Assembly (NCBI RefSeq): GCF_008693075.1
Contig: NZ_VXKJ01000006.1
Span: 1 to 64,000 of the forward strand
From: Corynebacterium phocae
GTDB taxonomy: Bacteria > Actinomycetota > Actinomycetes > Mycobacteriales > Mycobacteriaceae
Direction of reading: 5' to 3'
Length of the DNA: 64,000 nucleotides
Shown in pieces: positions 44,327 through 51,908 of the stretch. Numbering within the stretch: position 1 is the first letter of the stretch; each line of letters starts with the position of its first letter. The notes below the pieces were generated by a model. That model did not search any database. It had not been told where the DNA came from and saw only the letters and a list, made by a program, of their open reading frames with translations. The position numbers were made by a program, and so were the translations under genes.

Positions 44327-45466
44327 ATGGACCGCACGGAGTTGGCAGCCAAGCTGCACCAGATGGTAGCCGCGCAGCCGGAGTTAGCTTGCCAACCAGC
44401 GGCGTTGGCGCAGCGGATTAGGAAGGAAGCCGGCGTGATTAGCGATGTGGACTTATTGGCCGCCATGCGGGTGTTGCATCAGGACACCACGGGCCTTGGG
44501 GTCCTGGAGCCGCTACTGCTCACCCCGGGGCTGACAGACGTGGTGGTCAACGGGCCCCGGGAGGTTTTCTTCGACCGGGGGCAGGGGTTGGAGAAGTCCC
44601 CGTTGACTTTTGACTCCGATGCGGCCGTGCGCCGGCTGGCCACGCGCCTGGCCATCGCGGCGGGTACCCGCTTGGATGACGCCGTGCCTTTTGCCGATGG
44701 CCGCCTGCAGCGCCCCGACGACACCGGGCTGCGGATCCACGCGGTGTTGTCCCCACCGGCCGCGCGCACCACCTTGCTGAGCATCCGCGTCCTGCGCCAG
44801 GCGCACACCAGCTTGGAGGCACTGACCCGGGGCGGCACGTTGACCGCGGAGATAGCCGGGATCCTGGGCCGCTTGGTGGGCAAGCGGGTTTCTTTCCTCA
44901 TCGTGGGTGGCACTGGTAGTGGCAAGACCACGCTGCTGAGTGCGCTTTTAGCGCAGGTGGACCAGCGCGAAAGGATGATCATCATCGAAGACACTGCGGA
45001 GCTTAATCCGGATCACCCGCATGCGGTGGCGCTTACCGCCCGGCGCGCGAATACGGAGGGAAGCGGGGAGATTTCCATGGCGTGCCTGTTGCGCCAAGCG
45101 TTGCGTATGCGCCCGGACCGGATAGTGGTGGGGGAGATCCGCGGCGCGGAGGTGGTGGACCTACTGGCTGCCCTGAACACCGGGCATGAGGGCGGGGCCG
45201 GTACCCTCCACGCAAATTCTTTGGCGGAGGTCCCCGCCCGGATGGAGGCACTGGCTGGGCTTGGCGGGCTGGACCGGGCGGGCGTGCACTCGCAGTTAGC
45301 TGCGGCCGTGCGGGTGGTGTTGGTGGTCCGCCGCCGCGCGGATGGCCAGCGGGAGCTTTTCCAAATTGGGGTTCTTAGCGGCAACCCGGTGTCCGCGGAA
45401 GTAGCGTGGGATTCCGCCCGCGGCCCCGGCCCCGCGTGGCCTGCGCTGCAGGAGTTGGTCGCATGA
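44327..45466 (+). CDS. tadA: TadA/CpaF-type secretion ATPase
   Basis: 379-aa type II/IV secretion ATPase. Walker A GGTGSGKTTLLSALLA, Asp box IIIEDTAELNPDHPHAV, Walker B area RMRPDRIVVGEIRGAEVVDLL, and His box TGHEGGAGTLHANS. Powers assembly of the Flp/Tad pilus. ATG immediately follows the ssd TAA; its stop overlaps the next start (ATGA). Confidence 0.95.
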   Translation: MDRTELAAKLHQMVAAQPELACQPAALAQRIRKEAGVISDVDLLAAMRVLHQDTTGLGVLEPLLLTPGLTDVVVNGPREVFFDRGQGLEKSPLTFDSDAAVRRLATRLAIAAGTRLDDAVPFADGRLQRPDDTGLRIHAVLSPPAARTTLLSIRVLRQAHTSLEALTRGGTLTAEIAGILGRLVGKRVSFLIVGGTGSGKTTLLSALLAQVDQRERMIIIEDTAELNPDHPHAVALTARRANTEGSGEISMACLLRQALRMRPDRIVVGEIRGAEVVDLLAALNTGHEGGAGTLHANSLAEVPARMEALAGLGGLDRAGVHSQLAAAVRVVLVVRRRADGQRELFQIGVLSGNPVSAEVAWDSARGPGPAWPALQELVA

Positions 45467-46269
45467 CTAACACGCTGATGACTAACACCCTGATGACTAA
45501 CACCCTGAGCCTCCTGTTGGCAGCGGCAGCTTTGCTAGTCCGCGATACCGGGCACTTGCGTCGCCGCACGCCCAGTTCCCCTTTCCTGTTCCTGGCGCTG
45601 TGCGCGGTGGTTTTTGTGGTCACGTTGGCGTTTTTGCGGATTGGCCGGGTTTCGGTCTTGGTGGCGGCCGCTATCGCGGGGTTGTGTGCGGCCAAGGTTT
45701 GGCAGCGGGAAAGGGCGCACCGGGCGGCCCAGAAAAGGAACAATATCTTGGCTGGTTACCTGGGGATTTTGACTGCGGAGCTGCGCGCTGGGGCCACTTT
45801 CCCCACCGCACTGGCCCACGCGGCTGACAGCCTTCCCACGCACGCGTCTGAGGAGTTAAGGCTGCATCTGCGCGCGGCGGCGCATTTGGCGGCCGCGGAT
45901 GGTGAAGTTGACCTGGCCTTTGGTCGCGCCGGCTTGCCTTCGCTAGCTGCAACGGTGCGGCTTGCCCGCCACCACGGGATAAGTTTGGCACCTTTGGTTG
46001 GGCAGGTCCAGACCCGCCTTGATACCGCCGATGCCCACAGTCGCACCACCGCCGCCAGCCTCCAGGGCCCCCGCGCCACTGCGCTGGTGTTGAGCTGTCT
46101 GCCGCTGCTTGGCTTGGCCATGGGCTCTGCCATGGGTGCTCACCCGGTGGCGTTTCTCACCGGCGGTGGCGTGGGCGGGTGGCTGCTGGTTGCCGGAACC
46201 GCGCTGGCTGGGGGCGGCTTTGTGTGGTCCCAGGCAATCATCGCGCGGGCGGCGGGGGCTAGCTCATGA
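45463..46269 (+). CDS. TadB-like membrane protein (type II secretion F domain)
   Basis: 268-aa membrane protein of the GspF/TadB family: N-terminal helices (LSLLLAAAALLVRD; LFLALCAVVFVVTLAFLRI), the F-domain core (AELRAGATFPTALAHAADSLPTH ... GRAGLPSLAATVRLARHHG), then two C-terminal helices. The start is unusual: a 15-bp unit (ATGACTAACACNCTG) is present three times in a row, giving MTNTL-MTNTL-MTNTL with starts at 45463, 45478 and 45493. The first overlaps the tadA stop. Inner-membrane platform of the Tad pilus. Confidence 0.9.
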   Translation: MTNTLMTNTLMTNTLSLLLAAAALLVRDTGHLRRRTPSSPFLFLALCAVVFVVTLAFLRIGRVSVLVAAAIAGLCAAKVWQRERAHRAAQKRNNILAGYLGILTAELRAGATFPTALAHAADSLPTHASEELRLHLRAAAHLAAADGEVDLAFGRAGLPSLAATVRLARHHGISLAPLVGQVQTRLDTADAHSRTTAASLQGPRATALVLSCLPLLGLAMGSAMGAHPVAFLTGGGVGGWLLVAGTALAGGGFVWSQAIIARAAGASS

Positions 46270-46904
46270 CAGGGGCGGTGTCCACGGCGGTCTTGCTGGC
46301 AGCGGCGCTGGTGGTGACCACGCTGCCTACCAGTATTAACCCCCGCGACGGCCCGCGTGCTGGGCTTACTGGTGGCCCCCGCTCCGGCCTGCCCTCCGGC
46401 TCCCGCGCTGACAGGTATGCCAGCGTGGCCCGGTGGTTGCCCTGGCTGCTTGCCAGGCGCCGGCCGGCCAGCCCGGATCTTACGGCGCTGGCCTTCGAGG
46501 TGGATCTCTTTGCGCAGTGCGTGGCCTGCGGCTTAGGTCCCGCGACTGCGGCTAGTGCCGTGGGGCGGGTGAGCACGCAACCTGCTTGGGCGCGCGCCGG
46601 GTCCCTCCTGGAGCTGGGTATCCCGGCTGCCCAGGCCTGGCAGCCGGTGCGTGAGATCCCCGAGCTAGCAGAGTTTGCCACCCTCATTGTCTTGTCCGAG
46701 CAATCGGGCGCGGCCCTTGCGCAAGGTGCACACCGGCAGGCGAAAGCCTTAAGGGGTAAAGCCGCAAGTGCCGCCATTGCCCGCGCTGAGCGCGCCGGAG
46801 TTTTTATTGCCCTGCCGCTCACGCTGTGTTTCCTCCCGGCCTTCATCATCGTGGGGCTGGTTCCCATTGTGGTCAGCCTGGGGGCAGACATCTTTACCTT
46901 CTGA
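46266..46904 (+). CDS. TadC-like membrane protein (type II secretion F domain)
   Basis: 212-aa GspF/TadC-type protein, second platform component. F-domain motif EFATLIVLSEQSGAALAQGAHRQAKALRGKAASAAIARAERAG and a C-terminal double helix (VFIALPLTLCFLPAFIIVGLVPIVVSL). ATG 46266 overlaps the previous stop (ATGA). Confidence 0.9.
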   Translation: MTGAVSTAVLLAAALVVTTLPTSINPRDGPRAGLTGGPRSGLPSGSRADRYASVARWLPWLLARRRPASPDLTALAFEVDLFAQCVACGLGPATAASAVGRVSTQPAWARAGSLLELGIPAAQAWQPVREIPELAEFATLIVLSEQSGAALAQGAHRQAKALRGKAASAAIARAERAGVFIALPLTLCFLPAFIIVGLVPIVVSLGADIFTF

Positions 46905-46976
46905 TCAGATTCCTACAACCCATCTTCAAACCAAAACAATTCAAATCAAACAAATCCAAAACAAGGAGAAATCATC

Positions 46977-47228
46977 ATGAAAAAGTTCAACCTCAACCAG
47001 AAAATAACCGTGCTGCACATCAACACCTACCGCAACGCCTACCGCGCCTGGGGCGCGCTGCGTGCCGGACTTAGCAACGAGGAAGGGATGTCCACCATTG
47101 AATACGCCATGGGTTCGGTGGCAGCGGCTGCGCTTGCCGGAGTGCTGTACTTGGTGGTGTCCAGCGGCGGGGTCGAGGCCGCCTTTGAAACCATCCTCAC
47201 CGACGCCTTGAACAATGTCCCTAGCTAG
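46977..47228 (+). CDS. Flp-like pilin / DUF4244 protein
   Basis: 83-aa small protein. A prepilin-like signature stands after residue ~37 (EEG|MSTIEYAMG): Gly before the cleavage point and Glu at +5, followed by a hydrophobic helix (SVAAAALAGVLYLVVSSGG). Matches the DUF4244 small protein of actinobacterial Tad clusters. A strong AAGGAG lies before ATG 46977, preceded by a ~45-nt almost G-free leader. Likely the major subunit of the pilus. No prepilin peptidase gene is in the window. Confidence 0.88.
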   Translation: MKKFNLNQKITVLHINTYRNAYRAWGALRAGLSNEEGMSTIEYAMGSVAAAALAGVLYLVVSSGGVEAAFETILTDALNNVPS

Positions 47229-47547
47229 GAAGGCGGTGTGCGCCCGGCTGCGCGGGCTCGCCCGGGATGATTCCGGCAGCGTCAGCGTGGAAGCCGCGTT
47301 GGCTTTGTCTACGTTGGTGCTGGTGCTCATGGCCATGGTGGCGGCGCTGGTGACGCTGGGGGCGTATATCTCCGCGGTGGACACGGCCGGTGCTGCGGCG
47401 CGGGCTGCGGCCATTGGGCTGGATTACTCCCCGCCGCGCGGCCGCGTTTCCCAGACGGCTGCGGGAGGTCTAGTCACCGTTACCGCGCACATTCCTGCGC
47501 CGCTGGGGGAGATCTCCGCGCAAGCTATCTTCCCGGAAGAGTCATGA
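47215..47547 (+). CDS. TadE-like minor pilin protein
   Basis: 110-aa TadE-family protein: basic N-terminus, then GSVSVEAALALSTLVLVLMAMVAALVTLGAYISAVDTAGAAARAAA, the classical TadE pseudopilin helix (Glu at +5). Overlaps the pilin by 14 bp and the next gene by 4 bp. Confidence 0.88.
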   Translation: MSLARKAVCARLRGLARDDSGSVSVEAALALSTLVLVLMAMVAALVTLGAYISAVDTAGAAARAAAIGLDYSPPRGRVSQTAAGGLVTVTAHIPAPLGEISAQAIFPEES

Positions 47548-48041
47548 GCTGCCCGGCAACTGACTCCAGTTGCCGCAGTGGCCAACGCGGTCAGCGGCGC
47601 GGCAGCCAGCGCGGCCAGCGGCTAGTTAGTCAGTGCGGCCGGCGGTTAGTAAGCCAGCGCGGCCAGTGGCTAGTTAGTCAGCGCGGCCGGCGGCGCGGGT
47701 TGCCCGGGCTTGGCAGGATTCGCGGCGCAGTCGCGAATGACGCGGGCCATGCCACCGTGGTCACGGCTGGGGTCATCGCGGCGCTTAGCAGCGTGGTCCT
47801 GGGGCTTTTGGGCACAGGAGCGCTGGTGGTGGCCTCCCACCAGGCGCGCAATGCCGCTGACCTGGCCGCTACCGCCGGGGCTTTTGCCCTCTACCGGGAG
47901 GCCAAGCCCTGCGAGGTTGCCGCCGAGGTCGCCCGGCTCAACCGCGCGGAGCTGGCAGACTGCCAGCTTGAGGGCATGGATGTCACGGTCACGGTGCAGG
48001 TCAAGTCTCGCGCGGCGACCGCGCGTGCCGGGCCGCTGTAG
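47544..48041 (+). CDS. Rv3654c-like TadE/G-type protein with repetitive N-terminus
   Basis: 165-aa protein. Residues ~10-50 are an Arg/Gln/Gly repeat (SQRGQRLVSQCGRRLV...) with 24-bp DNA periodicity. A hydrophobic helix (VVTAGVIAALSSVVLGLLGTGALVV) follows ASHQARNAADLAATAGAFAL, the Rv3654c/TadG-like core. The basic repeat replaces the short N-terminus seen in family members and may be a strain-specific expansion. Last gene of the tad operon; start in ATGA overlap. Confidence 0.8.
   Translation: MSCPATDSSCRSGQRGQRRGSQRGQRLVSQCGRRLVSQRGQWLVSQRGRRRGLPGLGRIRGAVANDAGHATVVTAGVIAALSSVVLGLLGTGALVVASHQARNAADLAATAGAFALYREAKPCEVAAEVARLNRAELADCQLEGMDVTVTVQVKSRAATARAGPL
47590..47700. repeat. 24-bp tandem repeats within the last tad gene
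   Basis: Imperfect copies of gtcagcgcggccagcggctagtta-type sequence encode the SQRGQRLV units. Copy number likely variable. Confidence 0.75.
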
Positions 48042-48140
48042 GTGCGCGGGCGGAAAATGCGCTGGCGGGGCTTTTGGCGGGCGGTCAGTGCGCTGTAGGT
48101 GCGCGGGCGGGGCTTCGGCGGCGGAAAATGCGCTGGCTGG
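48034..48140. repeat. Degenerate tandem repeat after the tad operon
   Basis: gctgtaggtgcgcgggcgg occurs twice (about 57 bp apart), and ggcggaaaatgcgctggc twice, between the tad operon and the convergent helicase gene. Includes the stop of the last tad gene. Confidence 0.65.
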
Positions 48141-48163
48141 CGTGGCGTGGCGTGCGCCGGGGC

Positions 48164-50497
48164 TTAGGCCGTCATGGTCACCAGCGCGCCTAGCAGCGCG
48201 ATGGCCCCGGCCTTGCTCAGCGGGTTGTTGCCGTTGCCGCACTTAGGTGACTGCACGCATGACGGGCAGCCGTCCGCACACGGGCAGGAGCGCACCGCCT
48301 GGTAGGTGGCCTCAATCCACTCGGGAAAGCGCCGGTAGCCTTCGTCGGCAAAGCCGGCGCCGCCGGGGTGGCCGTCGTAGACAAACACAGTAGGCAGCAG
48401 GGTGTCGGCGTGCAGTGCGGTGGATACCCCGCCAATGTCCCACCTATCGCAGGTGGCCAGCAGCGGTAGGAGCCCAATCGCGGCGTGCTCAGCGGCGTGG
48501 AGGGTTCCCGGGACATCGCCGGGCGGTATGCCAATCTCGCTCAGTAATGCGGGGTCCAAGGTGTAGGCCACCGCTCGGGTGTGCAGGGTTTGTGCCGGCA
48601 TGTCTAGGGGGACATCGGCGGCTAGGGTGCCATCGGCAAGTTTGATTTGGTAGCCCACTACTTGGTCGGTGACCTCCACGGCCACGTTGGCCACCCACAG
48701 GCCGGGGGAGTAGTTTTCTAGCCCGTCTGGGTCTTCGATGATACGGATGTCTGTCACGGATTGGGCAACGGTGGAATACTCCGGCACCTCGGGGTGCGCC
48801 AGGGCCAGGAACTCCTGGAAGTCCAAGGAGTCGATGATAAAGGACTCCCCCTGGTGCAGGTACACCGCGCCGGGGTGGACCTGGGCGGCGGCGCGGGCGG
48901 AGTCCACCGTGCCCAGCATGCGCCCGTCCGTGGCGTCCACAATCATGACTTCCTGGCCGCTGCCGCTGCGCAGGGACATCTGCCGGTGCGGGGGCAGGGT
49001 AGTGGGCGCTGGGAACCAGCCGCGCGCGCGGTGTTTGAGCAGGCCTTCTGCGGCCAGGGCCGCCACTACTTTTTCCGCGCCTAGTTGGGTGACTTCTGCG
49101 TGCGTCAGGGGTTTTTCCAGGGCCGCGCAGAGAATGTGGTCGCGCAAAATATACGGGTTGGTGGGGTTAAATACGCTGGCCTCTACGGGTTTGCCCAGCA
49201 GGGCCTCCGGGTGGTGGACCAGGTAGGCGTCCATGGGCTCATCCCGGGCCACCAGTACCACGAGCGAGCCTTGCCCGCGCCGGCCAGCGCGCCCGGCTTG
49301 CTGCCAGAAGCTGGCCACGGTTCCGGGGAATCCGGCGGTGACCACGGCGTCTAGCCCGCCCACGTCAATCCCTAGTTCCAGTGCGGAGGTGGTGGCAACG
49401 CCCAGGAGATCCCCGTTGTCTAGGCGGCGTTCTAGCTCGCGGCGGTCCTCGGCCAAGTAGCCGGCGCGGTAGCTGGCAATCCGGTTGGCAAAATCAGGCC
49501 GGGCCAGCGCCCCGGAGAGCACTCTTTGGGTGCGCAGGGCCACGGTTTCGGCGGCGCGCCGGGACCGGACAAAGGTCAGGGTGCGTGCGCCTTGGTCCAC
49601 CAGGGTGGCCATGATGTCTGCGGCTTCGGTAGTGGCGGGCCGGCGGACCGGGGCGCCGTTTATTCCTTCCACGCCTTCCATGAAGCCGGGTTCCCACAGC
49701 GCTACCGTGCGCGCTCCGGTGGGCGCGCCGTCGTGGGTTACTTCCAGGACTTGGCGCCCGGTTAGCCGGTGGGCGTGGATGGCGGGGTCGGTCATGGTGG
49801 CTGAGGCTAAAATCACCGTGGGATTGGCGCCGTAGTGCTGGCACAGGCGCAGCAGCCGGCGCAGTACCAGTGCAACGTTGGTGCCAAAAACGCCCCGGTA
49901 GGAGTGGCATTCATCGATGACTATGAACTCCAGGTTGCGTAACATTCGGGTCCAGCGTTGGTGCTGTCCAAGCAGGGAAACGTGCAGCATGTCCGGGTTG
50001 GTGAAGACAAAGCGGGAGGATTCCCGGATTCCGGCGCGGGATTCGGTGGGGGTGTCTCCGTCATAGGGGGCGGGGGCTACATCGCGCAGTTCCGTGATCC
50101 CGCGGATGAGTTCCATGACGGCGTGGAGTTGGTCTGAGCCCAGGGCTTTGGTGGGCGTGAGGTATAGCGCGCAGGCCGCTGGGCGGGCCGCTAGGCGCGT
50201 GAGAATGGGTAGTTGGTAGCCCAAGGACTTCCCGGAGGAGGTCCCTGTGGCGATCACCACATCGCGGCCGTTCCACGCCGCTTCAGCGACCGCAGTTTGG
50301 TGCGAATAAAGCTTGCCGATGCCCCTTTTTTCCAGCTTTTCACGCACCGGTTTCAGCACCCAGTCGGGCCATTGGGCGTGCTCAGAGGCCTTGGCTGGCA
50401 AGGTTTCCAGGTGGGTGAGGGTGGACTCCGGGAAACGCGTGACAAGGTGGTCGGATAGCTCTTGTCCCAGCCCCCTGGCCGCGGTTGGCTCACTCAT
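48164..50497 (-). CDS. DEAD/DEAH-box helicase with DUF1998 zinc domain (MrfA/Hrq1-like)
   Basis: 777-aa superfamily 2 helicase. Motif I ATGTSSGKSLGYQLPIL, motif II DECHSYRGV, motif III SATMTDP, helicase-C motifs ATTSALELGIDVGGLDAVV and QQAGRAGRRGQGSL. A DUF1998-like domain ends in a Cys cluster CPCADGCPSCVQSPKCGNG, as in YprA/MrfA and yeast Hrq1 proteins, which repair crosslinked or bulky lesions. MrfB, the usual nuclease partner, is not adjacent. Rv3649 position by synteny. Confidence 0.92.
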   Translation of the reverse strand: MSEPTAARGLGQELSDHLVTRFPESTLTHLETLPAKASEHAQWPDWVLKPVREKLEKRGIGKLYSHQTAVAEAAWNGRDVVIATGTSSGKSLGYQLPILTRLAARPAACALYLTPTKALGSDQLHAVMELIRGITELRDVAPAPYDGDTPTESRAGIRESSRFVFTNPDMLHVSLLGQHQRWTRMLRNLEFIVIDECHSYRGVFGTNVALVLRRLLRLCQHYGANPTVILASATMTDPAIHAHRLTGRQVLEVTHDGAPTGARTVALWEPGFMEGVEGINGAPVRRPATTEAADIMATLVDQGARTLTFVRSRRAAETVALRTQRVLSGALARPDFANRIASYRAGYLAEDRRELERRLDNGDLLGVATTSALELGIDVGGLDAVVTAGFPGTVASFWQQAGRAGRRGQGSLVVLVARDEPMDAYLVHHPEALLGKPVEASVFNPTNPYILRDHILCAALEKPLTHAEVTQLGAEKVVAALAAEGLLKHRARGWFPAPTTLPPHRQMSLRSGSGQEVMIVDATDGRMLGTVDSARAAAQVHPGAVYLHQGESFIIDSLDFQEFLALAHPEVPEYSTVAQSVTDIRIIEDPDGLENYSPGLWVANVAVEVTDQVVGYQIKLADGTLAADVPLDMPAQTLHTRAVAYTLDPALLSEIGIPPGDVPGTLHAAEHAAIGLLPLLATCDRWDIGGVSTALHADTLLPTVFVYDGHPGGAGFADEGYRRFPEWIEATYQAVRSCPCADGCPSCVQSPKCGNGNNPLSKAGAIALLGALVTMTA

Positions 50498-50694
50498 CTC
50501 TACCCCCGTTTTCTTTGGTGAATTACCCCCTAGACTATCGCTTGGCGGGAAAACCTGTCACACTGGGTACCAGCTGATTGAAGTTCTCATGTACGTGCCA
50601 CAAGCGCTCGCAACAAGATTTTTCACGGCAAGCTTCCAACAATTGGGTGCTTGTGGCATCAGCTGATTCAAAGATTCAATCAAAGGAAATAACA

Positions 50695-50898
50695 ATGGCA
50701 TTTGGTACCGTTAAATGGTTCAACGCTGAAAAGGGCTACGGCTTCATCACTCCGGACGACGGCTCTGAGGACGTCTTCGTTCACTACTCTGAAATCCAGG
50801 ACAAGGGCTTCCGCACCTTGGAAGAGGATCAGAAGGTCGAATTCGAAATCGGCGAAGGCTCTAAGGGCCCCCAGGCACAGGGCGTTACCCTAGCCTAG
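50695..50898 (+). CDS. cspA: Cold-shock protein CspA
   Basis: 67-aa cold-shock domain protein: starts [18 protein letters not shown] (RNP1 KGYGFI), then DVFVHYSEI (RNP2), the nucleic acid-binding beta-barrel. AAAGGA precedes ATG 50695. A ~120-190-nt untranslated stretch upstream holds two copies of CAGCTGATTsAA (50571 and 50660), which may form structure in a cold-shock leader. Terminated by a strong hairpin. Confidence 0.97.
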   Translation: MAFGTVKWFNAEKGYGFITPDDGSEDVFVHYSEIQDKGFRTLEEDQKVEFEIGEGSKGPQAQGVTLA

Positions 50899-50908
50899 TT
50901 CTCATCTT

Positions 50909-50946
50909 TCGCGGCTCATTGGTTAAATCCAGTGGCCGCGATTTTT
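50909..50946 (+). terminator. Terminator after cspA
   Basis: Stem tcgcggc (50909-50915) / gccgcga (50935-50941), extended inward by cattgg/ccagtg pairing, then a T run (atttttg). Confidence 0.9.
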
Positions 50947-50968
50947 GCGTTTTGGGCCCTGTGGGGCT

Positions 50969-51054
50969 CCCTTAACCCCTTAACCCCTTAACCCTAACCC
51001 GGCAGGCCGCGGGGCAAGCGTGCGGCCCAGGGTGCTGTTAAGGGGGTTAAGGGG
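50969..51054. repeat. Telomere-like inverted repeat (TTAACCCC)n between cspA and dedA
   Basis: cccttaacccc-type octamers (four copies, 50969-51000) are followed 37 bp later by the reverse-complement block gttaagggggttaagggg (51037-51054). The arms can pair into a large hairpin with a GC loop. The dedA stop codon (51047-51049) lies inside the right arm. Confidence 0.85.
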
Positions 51055-51682
51055 TGGCGGCAAACCCGCGCCGGACATCGCGCCAGTTGAGGAAGGCGTT
51101 GATCCCGCGCTGAAGGCCGTACCCCAAAGCAACGGCAGCCAGAATACTCACGGCTATGGCCACGGCGGGGTTTCCGCCAAAGAGCGTGCCGCCTAGCCAG
51201 CCGATGGCCAGGGACTGGAAGGCCCAGATGGTAACGCCTACGGTGTCGAAGAAGAAAAACAGCGGCCACGGGTAGCGCATGGCCCCCAGCAGCACCGTCA
51301 TGATGAGCCGGGCGGAGGGGATAAACCGGGCTATCACTATGGCGGCCCCCGCGTTGCGTTTCATGTTCCGGCGCACCCAGCCGAGGGCGCGGAAGGTGGA
51401 GGTTCCCGGCTGCGCACGGTTGACAAAGTGGATGAGCCGGGTGGACAGCAGGTAGCAGAGGTTATCCCCGGTGACGGCGGCTACTACTGCGATGATGAAC
51501 ATGGTGCGCAGGTCCGGGAAGCCCTGCACCCCGTACCACGTGCCCACCAAGTTGAGGGGGACCTCCGAGGGCAGTACGGGGAAGAAACAGTCGAAAAAAA
51601 TTAACGCGCCCATGAGTGGATAGATCCACGTGGTGCCCATGACCGTTTCAATAACGCTCACAACGCTATCGACCACTGTCAC
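51047..51682 (-). CDS. DedA-family membrane protein
   Basis: 211-aa DedA/SNARE-associated-type membrane protein. Typical motif layout: GALIFFDCFFPVLPSEVPLNLVGTW, GDNLCYLLSTRLIHFVNRAQPGTS, VIARFIPSARLIMTVLLGAM (the conserved RF-P--R helix) and helices to the C-terminus. GTG 51682 or GTG 51676 (better spaced from GGAAGGA) may be the start. Role in undecaprenyl-phosphate or lipid flipping is established for family members; not tested here. Confidence 0.92.
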   Translation of the reverse strand: MTVVDSVVSVIETVMGTTWIYPLMGALIFFDCFFPVLPSEVPLNLVGTWYGVQGFPDLRTMFIIAVVAAVTGDNLCYLLSTRLIHFVNRAQPGTSTFRALGWVRRNMKRNAGAAIVIARFIPSARLIMTVLLGAMRYPWPLFFFFDTVGVTIWAFQSLAIGWLGGTLFGGNPAVAIAVSILAAVALGYGLQRGINAFLNWRDVRRGFAATP

Positions 51683-51908
51683 TCCTTCCTGAAATAACTG
51701 CTAGGTGTTACGCGTGTTAAAGTAGCCCATCAATGTACATTACACCGGTTTAGCAGTTTCTTTCCCGCTGCTTTTAGGGGGAGTTCAGTAGACCTATTAG
51801 ATACTGTGTAGTCTGAAAGTACTCTATAAGGAATAGACAGTGCGCGGAAGTGGCAAAATTTCTGCGTTCCATGTGCAGTAAATTCGCGTCTTGCGGTAAA
51901 GGAATGAA

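Noticed and set aside
50969-51054. Linear chromosome telomere
   Set aside because: Internal, between conserved genes on both sides; similarity to TTAGGG-type repeats is only in base pattern.
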